From NCBI GenBank assembly GCA_965249455.1, contig OZ252236.1:124001-188000 (forward strand): 64,000 bases of DNA. Direction: 5' to 3'. Below the pieces are notes generated by a model that was not told the DNA's origin, did no database searches, and saw nothing but the letters and a program-made list of their open reading frames with translations. Position 1 is the stretch's first letter, and each line of letters begins with the position of its first letter. This document shows positions 8,580 to 15,959 of this stretch, piece by piece. Made by a program: the position numbers and the translations under genes. Source of the DNA: Jiulongibacter sp024742395. Lineage in GTDB: Bacteria; Bacteroidota; Bacteroidia; Cytophagales; Spirosomataceae.

Positions 8580-9617
8580 ATGCCCGTTAACAGAAACGCC
8601 CTGATCCGCTACAAAGTAATTGACAGCTGCCTGCAAAGGAGACAACGAAAATGGACACTTGATGATTTAATTGATGCCGTTTCTGATGCCTTGTATGAGT
8701 TTGATGGCAACGATAAGGGTATAAGTAAGCGAACGATCCAGTCAGATATTCAAATGATGAGGAGTGATAAACTAGGTTATTATGCTCCCATTGTGGTTGA
8801 AGACAAGAAATATTATACCTATTCAGAACCAGGGTACAGCATCACGAATATTCCACTATCCGAAACTGATTTAGGAAAGATGAACGAAGCCGTAGAAATG
8901 CTGAAACAGTTCAAAGGCTTTACGCATTTTAATCAGCTGAATGAGGTGGTTCAAAAACTGGAAGATCATGTTTACTCGTCTCGTGTCAAATCGTTTCCTG
9001 TTATAGATTTTGAGAAAAATGATAATCTGAAAGGTCTAAATCATCTTGATATTCTGTATCAATCGGTTATTCATAAAAAGCCCGTTTCATTGACTTATCA
9101 ATCATTCAAAGCCCGAAAGGCGAGTACTTTTGCCTTTAACGTCTGGTGGCTAAAGGAATTTAAGAACAGGTGGTTTGCCGTTGGCGTCAAAGATCAGAAG
9201 AAGTTTCTTCTAACACTGGCTTTGGATCGAATTGAGGATGTTAATATTTCAGAAGAAAGTTATGTAGAAAATGACAAGTTCAATCCTGAATTATACTACA
9301 AACATGTAATTGGGGTAACTGTGAGCAATCATCTAAGACCTCTTAAAGTTGGTTTGTTTGTTTCCAATCTGCATGCCCCGTATGTCATTACAAAGCCTTT
9401 ACATAGCTCTCAAGAATTACTGGAAACACGGGAAGATGGTATGGTAATTCAATTGAAAGTACAGCATAATTTTGAGCTGGAAAAAGAAATTCTTGGCTTT
9501 GGGGAAGGAGTGCAAGTTTTGTGGCCGCCAAGGCTTCAAAAGAAAATTAAAGAAAGATTGCAGAACGCCTATAAAAGCTATGACTCATCAGATATTCCCG
9601 ACGAGTCACTAGCTTAA
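8580..9617 (+). CDS. WYL-domain transcriptional regulator of the RNA-repair island
   Basis: A 345-residue protein with an N-terminal winged-helix DNA-binding part (residues about 5-60, SKRTIQSDIQMMRSD as recognition region) and a WYL domain (about 155-235, with HKKPVSLTYQSF and RWFAVGVKD), followed by a C-terminal extension. WYL domains bind ligands such as nucleic acid ends or nucleotides and serve as switches. The gene is divergent from rtcB, with a shared operator between them. Its 3' end overlaps slipin tail to tail by four bases. It takes the place of the sigma-54 activator RtcR found beside rtcB in enterobacteria. That it binds the TACGCA box is inferred from position. Confidence 0.88.
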   Translation: MPVNRNALIRYKVIDSCLQRRQRKWTLDDLIDAVSDALYEFDGNDKGISKRTIQSDIQMMRSDKLGYYAPIVVEDKKYYTYSEPGYSITNIPLSETDLGKMNEAVEMLKQFKGFTHFNQLNEVVQKLEDHVYSSRVKSFPVIDFEKNDNLKGLNHLDILYQSVIHKKPVSLTYQSFKARKASTFAFNVWWLKEFKNRWFAVGVKDQKKFLLTLALDRIEDVNISEESYVENDKFNPELYYKHVIGVTVSNHLRPLKVGLFVSNLHAPYVITKPLHSSQELLETREDGMVIQLKVQHNFELEKEILGFGEGVQVLWPPRLQKKIKERLQNAYKSYDSSDIPDESLA

Positions 9618-10708
9618 TTTTTCATGAAGATTTGCTTCAATTGATCCAGAATTTGTCCGTTTCCTGAAACAGAAATTGTGTTGATTTTCTCTGCGATCTT
9701 CTCCACGTATTCCATCTCCTTCAGTTTCCAGAGCATCTGGTTTTCTTCCATCAGTTTAGCCGTATTCAGCAAGCTTCTGGTAGAAGCCGTTTCCTGTCTT
9801 TGCGTAATCATATTGGCCTGAGCTGTTTTTTCGGCAATCAAGACTTTGTTCATAATCGTTTTGATTTCGCCCGGCAAAATGATATCCCGAATACCGCAGG
9901 TTTTTAATTCCACCCCTAAAGTAAGGCCCTCTTTGGCCACATCCTGAAGTATGTAATCAGAGACTCTTTCTTTTTTGGCCACCAGTTCATCCAATGTCAT
10001 TTCACCAATGTACTCTCTCAATGAAATCTGAAGCATCACATACAACTGCTTTTCAAACTCCTTGTTATTAAAGAGAGCTTTCTTGAGGTCAACAACCTGA
10101 TAATGAGCAAAAAAGCTGATCCGAACATTAGCCTTGTCCTTGGTCAGAATTTCCTGGCCGGAAACCTCCAACTGCTGCTGACGAATATCCAGTTTGGCGA
10201 CATCTATTTTTGTGGCGTTTTTCCACCAATAGTAGGTACCGCTCTCAAGCTCTTTCTCAAATTTTCCGTCAATCAAAAGCAAGCCTCGCTCGTAAGATTC
10301 CAAGGTATACCTTCTTATCCATGGCAAAAGAGCGGTGTCCAGCAATTGCCTTTCAATATCCTCTGTAATCTCAATTTTGGAGGTGTCCACTTTAACAAAT
10401 GTTTGCTCTTTGATGCCTTTCCATACACCGTATTCGCCTTTTAACAATACTTTTGAGAATCGTTTGTTTTCGAATTGGAGGGCAATTTGATTGTCTCCAA
10501 CCTCAATCAAGTGTAGCTCGCTGGCTACTTCTGGTTTCAGATGCAAAGTATCTTCAAGTAAGGGAGGATTATATACCTCATCTCTGTTAAAAACAAATAC
10601 CTGTTCACCTTGAATGAACCAATAAATGCCTTCCTGAAGCACCTTTTGGAATTTCTTCCTTTTGAAAACCAAACCAATCTGGTTTTCCAATACCTGTACT
10701 CTTTTCAT
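9614..10708 (-). CDS. Slipin-like band-7 (SPFH) protein of the RNA-repair island
   Basis: A 364-residue SPFH/band-7 protein. The band-7 core spans about residues 140-300 (SGQEILTKDKANVRISFFAHYQV, then KERVSDYILQDV), followed by a helical A/Q/E-rich tail. There is no N-terminal transmembrane helix, unlike typical slipins. Instead, residues 1-175 contain three similar units of the pattern G-x-x-F/L…F-x-K-x-L-x-x-G-x-Y-x-W (about 10-35, 75-95, 140-165). The gene lies downstream of the tRNA-like RNA in the same direction with no terminator seen between them, so that RNA may form its 5' leader. Band-7 genes are known neighbours of rtcB in RNA-repair gene sets; the molecular role is unknown. Confidence 0.85.
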   Translation of the reverse strand: MKRVQVLENQIGLVFKRKKFQKVLQEGIYWFIQGEQVFVFNRDEVYNPPLLEDTLHLKPEVASELHLIEVGDNQIALQFENKRFSKVLLKGEYGVWKGIKEQTFVKVDTSKIEITEDIERQLLDTALLPWIRRYTLESYERGLLLIDGKFEKELESGTYYWWKNATKIDVAKLDIRQQQLEVSGQEILTKDKANVRISFFAHYQVVDLKKALFNNKEFEKQLYVMLQISLREYIGEMTLDELVAKKERVSDYILQDVAKEGLTLGVELKTCGIRDIILPGEIKTIMNKVLIAEKTAQANMITQRQETASTRSLLNTAKLMEENQMLWKLKEMEYVEKIAEKINTISVSGNGQILDQLKQIFMKN

Positions 10709-10741
10709 TTGGGTACGTGTTTAAGTTAAAAAATAATAAAG

Positions 10742-10966
10742 CCGCTTAACCCGGGTTATCCGCAGAAAACTGCTGACGGGGTCCCCCTTAAGAACAGCTG
10801 GGGGTGGAACGTTCCAGTAGATCCTTGTGAACTCCATTTAGTATCAGATGTACTTTTTGGTGAAAACAAGTATCGACCAGAAGGTTTCACTCTTCGTCAT
10901 TCGGTATCCGGGCGGCCCGGCCGAGCTCCTGTGATCACTAAGACCTGGGCAAGCCGGGTTAAACGG
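10742..10966 (-). ncRNA. Closed RNA domain between tRNA-like elements and slipin
   Basis: CCGTTTAACCCGG (complement of 10954-10966) pairs with CCGGGTTAAGCGG (complement of 10742-10754) over 13 consecutive positions with one G-U. Inside are the hairpin CCGGG-CCG-CCCGG flanked by TCGG/CCGA, a CCCCC/GGGGG hairpin, GCAG-TTTT-CTGC and the palindrome TGGAACGTTCCA. It lies 34 bases upstream of the slipin ATG, so it could be the RNA's 3' domain or a leader controlling slipin translation. Confidence 0.65.
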
Positions 10967-10999
10967 TGAGTTTTGCCATTTTTGGGCTGACAGCCCTTT

Positions 11000-11069
11000 A
11001 CAGATTAACGGTCTGTTGCATTAACCAATATGCTTCAGGTAACTAAAACCTAGCGGGATTCGAACCCAC
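11000..11069 (-). ncRNA. Permuted tRNA-like elbow B (T-arm, closed acceptor, D-arm, GTT anticodon arm)
   Basis: The order is T-arm GTGGG-TTCGAAT-CCCGC (11053-11069), acceptor-like hairpin TAGGTTT-TAG-TTACCTG (11036-11052; five pairs including one G-U, two U-U mismatches), AA, D-arm GCAT-ATTGGTTA-ATGC (11018-11033), A, and anticodon arm ACAGA-CCGTTAA-TCTGT (11000-11016). The loop would present GTT (Asn), but position 33 is C rather than the nearly invariant U. No T-arm follows; the next hairpin has a three-base loop. Confidence 0.72.
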
Positions 11070-11080
11070 ATATTGCTGCT

Positions 11081-11134
11081 GCTCTAACCTAGCTGAGCTA
11101 CTCCGTCAAAGACAGAGGAAGGAATCGAACCTTC
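11081..11134 (-). ncRNA. Permuted tRNA-like elbow A (T-arm, closed acceptor, D-arm)
   Basis: On the minus strand the order is T-arm GAAGG-TTCGATT-CCTTC (11118-11134), then directly CTCTGTC-TTT-GACGGAG (11101-11117), seven pairs with one G-U, then TA, then D-arm GCTC-AGCTAGGTTA-GAGC (11081-11098). T stem abutting the acceptor and two bases (T8, A9) before the D stem are exactly tRNA geometry, but the acceptor is closed by a TTT loop, so it has no free CCA end. Confidence 0.75.
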
Positions 11135-11249
11135 GACCTGCAAGGTGATATAGAGATTAAAGTTCTGACGGCATATTCATCCCAATTAGTAGAATACCAC
11201 GAGGCAATACGGAAACCTTCGTCAGGTTCAAAACAGTAATCAAAAATCG

Positions 11250-11320
11250 AGGTGAATATGAGGATCGAACTCATGTCTTTACCCTAGTGGGCATTGTCCT
11301 TTCCACTGGACCAAAACACC
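11250..11320 (-). ncRNA. tRNA-like element 1 (Glu-like, shrunken anticodon arm)
   Basis: Acceptor strands GGTGTTT and ATTCACC pair at five of seven positions. D-arm GTCC-AGTGGAAA-GGAC (11296-11311) and T-arm ATGAG-TTCGATC-CTCAT (11258-11274) are perfect. The anticodon arm is TGCCC-ACTA-GGGTA (11280-11293): five pairs but a four-base loop, so no anticodon can be presented. It is not a decoding tRNA. Confidence 0.75.
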
Positions 11321-11338
11321 TTTGTTGTCAATTGACTG

Positions 11339-11377
11339 TACAAAGGTTTTGCAGTAGTACGCAGCCTTTTTGCGTAG
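11339..11377 (-). promoter_or_regulatory. Promoter and operator of the tRNA-like RNA / slipin transcript
   Basis: TACGCA (11358-11363), seven bases, TGCGTA (11371-11376). On the minus strand CTACGCAAAAAG..TGCGTA is followed after 12 bases by CTTTGTA (11339-11345), identical in layout to the rtcB promoter. The first tRNA-like element begins 38 bases past the operator edge. Confidence 0.78.
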
Positions 11378-11455
11378 GTGAAAAATTTCTTACTTTTTAT
11401 TATTGTGGCAATTGGGTAGATTTTACTAATAATAGTACATAACTATTCTATGAAA

Positions 11456-11866
11456 TCATCGAAGAAGAGTTTTTTTGACTAAGCTAAAATTGTGCACGCG
11501 AGGTGAAATGAAGTTCATATCGGTTAACTGTTTTTTAAATTCCCGAATATCCTTTTCGCTAAGGATTATTCGTGCGTTTTCTGGATTTAAACTATCAAAA
11601 AAGACAAAGAAATTTTTAGCATAATAACCTTGATTATAATCAGGAATGGATTGGAGGATTTTATAATATTGTCCTTTATACGAAAACTTATATTCTACAA
11701 ATGCACGACTGTTACGACTAGACGGAGATCCTCCTGTTACATATGCCATTTCAACTAAGCCTGTTTTTTTTAATTGCTCAAGCTCGTTTTCCTGATTATT
11801 TAAAGAATAAAGGGCAAAAAGTAAAACCAAAATATAAGGCCAAAACTGTTTTATTAATTTTCTCAT
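11456..11866 (-). CDS. Small membrane-anchored hypothetical protein
   Basis: A 136-residue protein with one N-terminal transmembrane segment (FWPYILVLLFALYSL), a short charged linker and a beta-rich domain (VEYKFSYKGQYYKI, FFVFFDSLNPENARII). The latter resembles the DUF3592-like fold often seen in small Bacteroidota membrane proteins, but the match is weak. It lies on the same strand as, and upstream of, the operator-bearing promoter of the tRNA-like RNA, with an 80-base gap. Link to RNA repair is not supported. Function unknown. Confidence 0.6.
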   Translation of the reverse strand: MRKLIKQFWPYILVLLFALYSLNNQENELEQLKKTGLVEMAYVTGGSPSSRNSRAFVEYKFSYKGQYYKILQSIPDYNQGYYAKNFFVFFDSLNPENARIILSEKDIREFKKQLTDMNFISPRVHNFSLVKKTLLR

Positions 11867-11950
11867 TAATGTTGTAATGGGAATTTGTTATTAAGTCTGT
11901 AATGTTATAATAAGTTAATTACTCAAATATGCTTCCATTTAAGAAAACCC

Positions 11951-13165
11951 TCACTCCAGATAATCCAAATCCTTATGAAAGGTTTCGGGGAGTTTGTAGT
12001 TGGCATACATGGCTATGGCAAAACAACTGACACCTGTGATGAGTGCTGCCTGAATGATGGTGAATTGCTCCATAGACCCCAGAAAACCATAAAGCATACT
12101 TATAGGAATGGCCGCCCCCCGTACAAAATTGGGAATGGTGGTAGCTACTGTGGCTCTGATATTGGTACCAAACTGCTCTGCCCCCATGGTGATCATCACA
12201 ATCCAGTATCCTGTGGAGATACCCATAATGACACAAACGGTATAAAACGTGAAGGCAGTTTGATTATGAAGATTTAGGTAAACCAAAGAAATAGCAAGAC
12301 TAAAAACCTGAAAAATACCAATGGCTTTTTTCCTGCTTTTAAGCTTTTGACTAACCACTCCACACAGCACATCTCCACAGGCGAGGCCTGTATAAATAAA
12401 GGCCACCGCTTTCCCGGTGGTAATTTCTCCTTGAATATTAAGCTCAGTAGCTAGTGTAGGGGCCATTTGCATTAAAATGGTGACCACAAAAAACACTGGA
12501 ATACCTACTAGTAAACTAAGAATATAAATTCTCCTACTCTTTGGGTTTGTTATCAGCTTCCAGATATTTCCTCTTTCGTGTTTCTGATCTGACTTGGCAT
12601 GTAAAAACATTTCTGACTCAAAAGTGCCAATTCTCATTAATAACAAAAGAATTCCGAGGCCGCCACCTACAAAAAAGGCGTGTCGCCAATACAAAGAATC
12701 ACCAATGAGACCGGCTACTACCGCCCCCAAAACACCTGTGGCGGCTAAAATTGAGGTTCCATAACCTCGTATCCTCTGCGGCATGGTTTCGGCCACGATG
12801 GTAACACCTACACCAAGCTCACCCGCAAGACCTACACCAGCCAGAAAACGCAGGGCTGTATACGAGTAAATATCGTTGATAAAGCCATTGATAATATTAC
12901 AAACTGAGTACAAAAGAATGGACCCAAACAGTACCGAAAGACGACCCTTTTTATCTCCCAGAACGCCAAAGAATATACCGCCAAGCAGTAAACCCACCAT
13001 CTGGATATCAAACAGAAACAGCCGCATATTGTCGAGATTTTGACCCGCGTAACCCATTTCTGCCAGACTGCTTTTGCCAATAACCACAAAAAGGATTAAA
13101 TCAAAAGTATCAACAAAATAGCCTAATGAAGCTACCAGTAATAAGAGTAAGGTTGACTTTTTCAA
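11951..13165 (-). CDS. MFS transporter
   Basis: A 404-residue major facilitator with about 12 hydrophobic segments. The loop between helices 2 and 3 carries GVLGDKKGRLSVL, the MFS signature G-x-x-x-D-x-x-G-R-R. The YFVDTFDLILF start and the helix-4 motif GVGLAGELGVGVTIVAE resemble sugar, aromatic-acid or metabolite:H+ symporters. The substrate cannot be deduced and no catabolic operon is attached: its neighbours are a small hypothetical protein downstream and hemolysin III on the other strand. Confidence 0.85.
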   Translation of the reverse strand: MKKSTLLLLLVASLGYFVDTFDLILFVVIGKSSLAEMGYAGQNLDNMRLFLFDIQMVGLLLGGIFFGVLGDKKGRLSVLFGSILLYSVCNIINGFINDIYSYTALRFLAGVGLAGELGVGVTIVAETMPQRIRGYGTSILAATGVLGAVVAGLIGDSLYWRHAFFVGGGLGILLLLMRIGTFESEMFLHAKSDQKHERGNIWKLITNPKSRRIYILSLLVGIPVFFVVTILMQMAPTLATELNIQGEITTGKAVAFIYTGLACGDVLCGVVSQKLKSRKKAIGIFQVFSLAISLVYLNLHNQTAFTFYTVCVIMGISTGYWIVMITMGAEQFGTNIRATVATTIPNFVRGAAIPISMLYGFLGSMEQFTIIQAALITGVSCFAIAMYANYKLPETFHKDLDYLE

Positions 13166-13244
13166 GGAATAGGGGTTTTGGCTGGCAAATTACTGAAATT
13201 GAACCAATGACCTATAAAAAACATTATGCTCTCAAAGAAAAGGT

Positions 13245-13898
13245 ATGATACCCAAAGAGGTTCCTGAAGAATTAAAACCCCTCATCAAAAGTATTCCTGA
13301 AGAGATAGCCAATATGATCTCTCATGGGCTTGGTGTTTTGTTTTTTCTGATAGGTATACCGCTTCTGTTACTAAGAGTACAGACAGATGGATGGCTTACT
13401 TTAGGCAGCGTAATTTTCAGTATTTCGCTTCTAATGGTTTACTTTTCTTCCACTATTTACCACAGCGTATACAAACTCTATTTAAAAAGAAGACTTAGAG
13501 TTTTTGATCACATCAGTATATACTTCTTGATTGCTGGCAGTTTTACGCCATTTGTACTTAAACATGTACAAACTACTTTAGGTTGGAGCATTTTGGGCCT
13601 AATCTGGCTCATGGTATTAATAGGAGGCATTTTCAAATATTTTTTCACTCATAAGTTTAATGTTGTTTCTACGCTGGCTTATGTAGGTATGGGAGGCATG
13701 GCCATTTTTATCATTACTCCGCTTTCTGAAAATCTTACAGACAGTAGTCTGCATTGGCTGGCTTTAGGAGGTATCTCCTATTTAGCAGGAGTTCCTTTCT
13801 ACCTCTGGAAACGACTGTATATGAATCATTTCATCTGGCATGTTTTTGTTTTGATAGGTAGTGTATCTCATTTTATGGCGGTTTGGCATTTAGTATAA
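13245..13898 (+). CDS. Hemolysin III / TrhA family membrane protein
   Basis: A 217-residue protein with seven predicted transmembrane helices, typical of the hemolysin III (PAQR-related) family. The conserved ISHGLGV start, STIYHSVYK, DHISIYFLIAGSFTPF and the C-terminal HFIWHVFVLIGSVSHFMAV supply the histidines and aspartate that coordinate zinc in this superfamily. Bacterial members such as TrhA affect membrane energetics and lipid homeostasis; haemolysis is not implied. It is divergent from the MFS gene with an 80-base gap. Confidence 0.9.
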   Translation: MIPKEVPEELKPLIKSIPEEIANMISHGLGVLFFLIGIPLLLLRVQTDGWLTLGSVIFSISLLMVYFSSTIYHSVYKLYLKRRLRVFDHISIYFLIAGSFTPFVLKHVQTTLGWSILGLIWLMVLIGGIFKYFFTHKFNVVSTLAYVGMGGMAIFIITPLSENLTDSSLHWLALGGISYLAGVPFYLWKRLYMNHFIWHVFVLIGSVSHFMAVWHLV

Positions 13899-14010
13899 AT
13901 ACCACCAAAAACTCAGGTTTCAGCCACCTTCCCTCTCCTTTTAGCCACTTGTCTTAATGCTTGTAGACAGATGCATAAGATTTATCTAACTTTGATAAAA
14001 CCCTAATCTT

Positions 14011-15204
14011 ATGAATAAAATAATTTCCCTTGTCATCCTGAGTATTCTTACTCTGCAAATTCAAGCCCAGGAAGTGGGCATTATTATGGGTACCGCCCGC
14101 GACTACATGCGTGAAGGAACCGTAGAAGAAGCCCTGATAAAACTAAAAAGTATGGGCATTAAATACCTGGAAGGTGCCGGTGCCAGAGGTATGAGTAATG
14201 AAGAATACAAGGCTTTGCTTGATAAACATGGTATGAGGGTAATTGCCGGAGGTACTTCATTTGAGAAACTGCAAAGCAGAGAGGGCGTTCAGGAATATAT
14301 TGATCAGTTAAAGTTCTTTGGTGCCGAATATGCCACATGCTATTGGATTCCTCACAAGGGAGATGACTTCACATTTGCAGATATGCAAAAAGGAATTGAC
14401 GTTTTTAATACTGCCGGAAAGCAATTTGCAGAAGCAGGCATCTCTTTCCTCTATCATGCACATGGTTATGAGTTCAGACCTTATGATGGGCCGGGCACCC
14501 TATTTGACTATATGATGGAAAAGCTTGACCCACGTTATGTAAATCTGGAACTGGACGTTTTCTGGATGAGAAACCCGGGACAAGACCCAGCGGCATTAAT
14601 GCGTAAATATCCGGGGCGAGTTCCTGTCACTCATTTAAAAGACAGGATGAAAGGCTCAGTGGATAACCTGAATGGCAGGCAGGATAAAGAGAGAAACGTA
14701 GTGCTGGGCACAGGAGATGTGAGCATAGCAGAAGTAATGAAAGCAGCGAAAGAAACCGGAGTAAAATATCACTTTATTGAAGATGAATCCTCTAGAGCCG
14801 GGGTACAGCTGCCCTTGCATTTGGCCTATCTAAGATCCTTAGAATCAAATATAAAAGCGGTGCAGTTTTCAGTAGACAGGCTACATAAAGCCATGGTAGA
14901 TGCTGATTCGCTTACGCTAAGTACCATCACTGCAGAAGAACTTACCTATGGGCACTCAAGTGGCACAATTGAGAACAAAACTGTCTTCATGGAAAGTCTG
15001 CTGAGCGGTAAGTCTGATTTCGCTAAAATAGATTTTCCTAATTCTGACATTACAGTCAAAGGGGATGTAGCCTGGGTAAGAAATGTAATGAATGCTGATG
15101 TATTGGATGGTGGCAAAGCCAATAAGATTTCCTTAAAAATTCTTTACGTTTGGGTCAAAGAAGACGGCAACTGGAAACTACTGGCACGGCAGGCAGTTAA
15201 GTAG
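14011..15204 (+). CDS. Secreted sugar isomerase/epimerase-like TIM barrel fused to an NTF2-like domain
   Basis: A 397-residue protein with a signal peptide (MNKIISLVILSILTLQIQAQ). Residues about 20-275 form a xylose-isomerase-like TIM barrel, with metal-site segments such as LYHAHGYEF, NLELDVFW, VTHLKD and HFIEDESS. Residues about 285-397 resemble the SnoaL/DUF4440 NTF2-like fold (ILYVWVKEDGNWKLLARQ). Such exported isomerases are frequent in Bacteroidota, whereas the C-terminal NTF2 addition is less usual. It is followed tail to tail by the LytR gene. Substrate unknown. Confidence 0.8.
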   Translation: MNKIISLVILSILTLQIQAQEVGIIMGTARDYMREGTVEEALIKLKSMGIKYLEGAGARGMSNEEYKALLDKHGMRVIAGGTSFEKLQSREGVQEYIDQLKFFGAEYATCYWIPHKGDDFTFADMQKGIDVFNTAGKQFAEAGISFLYHAHGYEFRPYDGPGTLFDYMMEKLDPRYVNLELDVFWMRNPGQDPAALMRKYPGRVPVTHLKDRMKGSVDNLNGRQDKERNVVLGTGDVSIAEVMKAAKETGVKYHFIEDESSRAGVQLPLHLAYLRSLESNIKAVQFSVDRLHKAMVDADSLTLSTITAEELTYGHSSGTIENKTVFMESLLSGKSDFAKIDFPNSDITVKGDVAWVRNVMNADVLDGGKANKISLKILYVWVKEDGNWKLLARQAVK

Positions 15205-15227
15205 TTCACTCTTGCATGGGCGTTCGA

Positions 15228-15959
15228 TCACTTCCTTAAAACGTTGTTTTTCAGCACCTTTGCAAGAGTTTCATCCTTGTAGCTTCTTCCTATTGGTATC
15301 TTGTTTCCTTTAATGAGTAATTCATGACTCTCTATGCTTTCAATTTTGCTGATGGGAACAATATAGGATTTATGCACCTTCAAAAACTTATCTGAATTTA
15401 GGTTTTCTTCGACTGTTTTTAAGGGGAGCAAGGTCATATAATTGCCTTCAGTGGTATGAATAACCACATAATTCTGAAGCGACTTTATAAAGAGAATTTT
15501 ATCAATATATATCTTCTCATATTTGCTTTCGCATTTAATAAAAAAGTAGGCCTCATCAGGTTCTTTAGAGGGCTTGGAGCCCAGATTAAACTTTAACTCA
15601 TGCATCTTCCTTACCTTTTCTGCAGCCTTAAAAAAGCGGTTAAAGGTTATTGGCTTTAGCAGATAGTCTGTGACATCTTGCTGGAATCCATCTAAAGCAT
15701 ATTGCGAAAATGCAGTAGTCAGAATTACATGGGGCCGCTCTGCCCGCATTTGAAGAAAATCCAGGCCCGTCATCATGGGCATCTGAATATCAAGAAAAAT
15801 CAGGTCAATCGTATGAGAATCCAGGCATTGATTTAATTCTAAAGCATTTTCACAAACATGGGTGAGCTCCAGGTAGTCCACTACTTCAATGTATTTAGTC
15901 AAAACATCTCTGGCTAATGGCTCGTCATCTACTACAACACATCTTAACTTATTTACCAT
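15228..15959 (-). CDS. LytTR-type response regulator
   Basis: A 243-residue response regulator. The receiver domain (residues 1-120) has the acidic pair in VVVDDEP and the phosphorylated Asp in LIFLDIQMP. The LytTR DNA-binding domain covers about 140-240, with LQNYVVIHTTEG and FLKVHKSYIVP. Its start overlaps the end of the histidine kinase gene by seven bases, giving a cotranscribed, coupled pair. The divergent TonB-type barrel at 17218 is a candidate target. Confidence 0.92.
   Translation of the reverse strand: MVNKLRCVVVDDEPLARDVLTKYIEVVDYLELTHVCENALELNQCLDSHTIDLIFLDIQMPMMTGLDFLQMRAERPHVILTTAFSQYALDGFQQDVTDYLLKPITFNRFFKAAEKVRKMHELKFNLGSKPSKEPDEAYFFIKCESKYEKIYIDKILFIKSLQNYVVIHTTEGNYMTLLPLKTVEENLNSDKFLKVHKSYIVPISKIESIESHELLIKGNKIPIGRSYKDETLAKVLKNNVLRK

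Larger units (their letters stand above)
10742..11333 (-). ncRNA. Structured non-coding RNA with tRNA-like elements upstream of slipin
   Basis: About 590 bases without an open reading frame of note. On the minus strand they contain, in order, a tRNA-like fold (11250-11320), a spacer with a CTGACG/CGTCAG helix (11220-11225 with 11165-11170), two permuted tRNA-like elbows (11081-11134 and 11000-11069), a GGGCT-GTC-AGCCC hairpin (10984-10996) and a domain closed by a 13-bp helix (10742-10966). Three T-arms with TTCGA loops and three D-arms with GG loops are perfect stems. Transcription is expected from the operator-bearing promoter at 11339-11377. Ends and processing are unknown. Confidence 0.75.

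Noticed and set aside
10103..10444. A 113-codon plus-strand frame inside slipin
   Set aside because: Antisense to the band-7 domain; no signal, domain or separate regulatory site.
11000..11134. Functional permuted tRNA gene that would be processed into a mature tRNA
   Set aside because: Elbow A lacks a pairing anticodon arm, elbow B has no matching 3' half beyond the anticodon arm, and the acceptor of B has mismatches. A mimic or structural RNA fits better.
11250..11320. Genuine tRNA-Glu
   Set aside because: The anticodon loop has four bases and no usable anticodon, and the acceptor stem has two mismatches.
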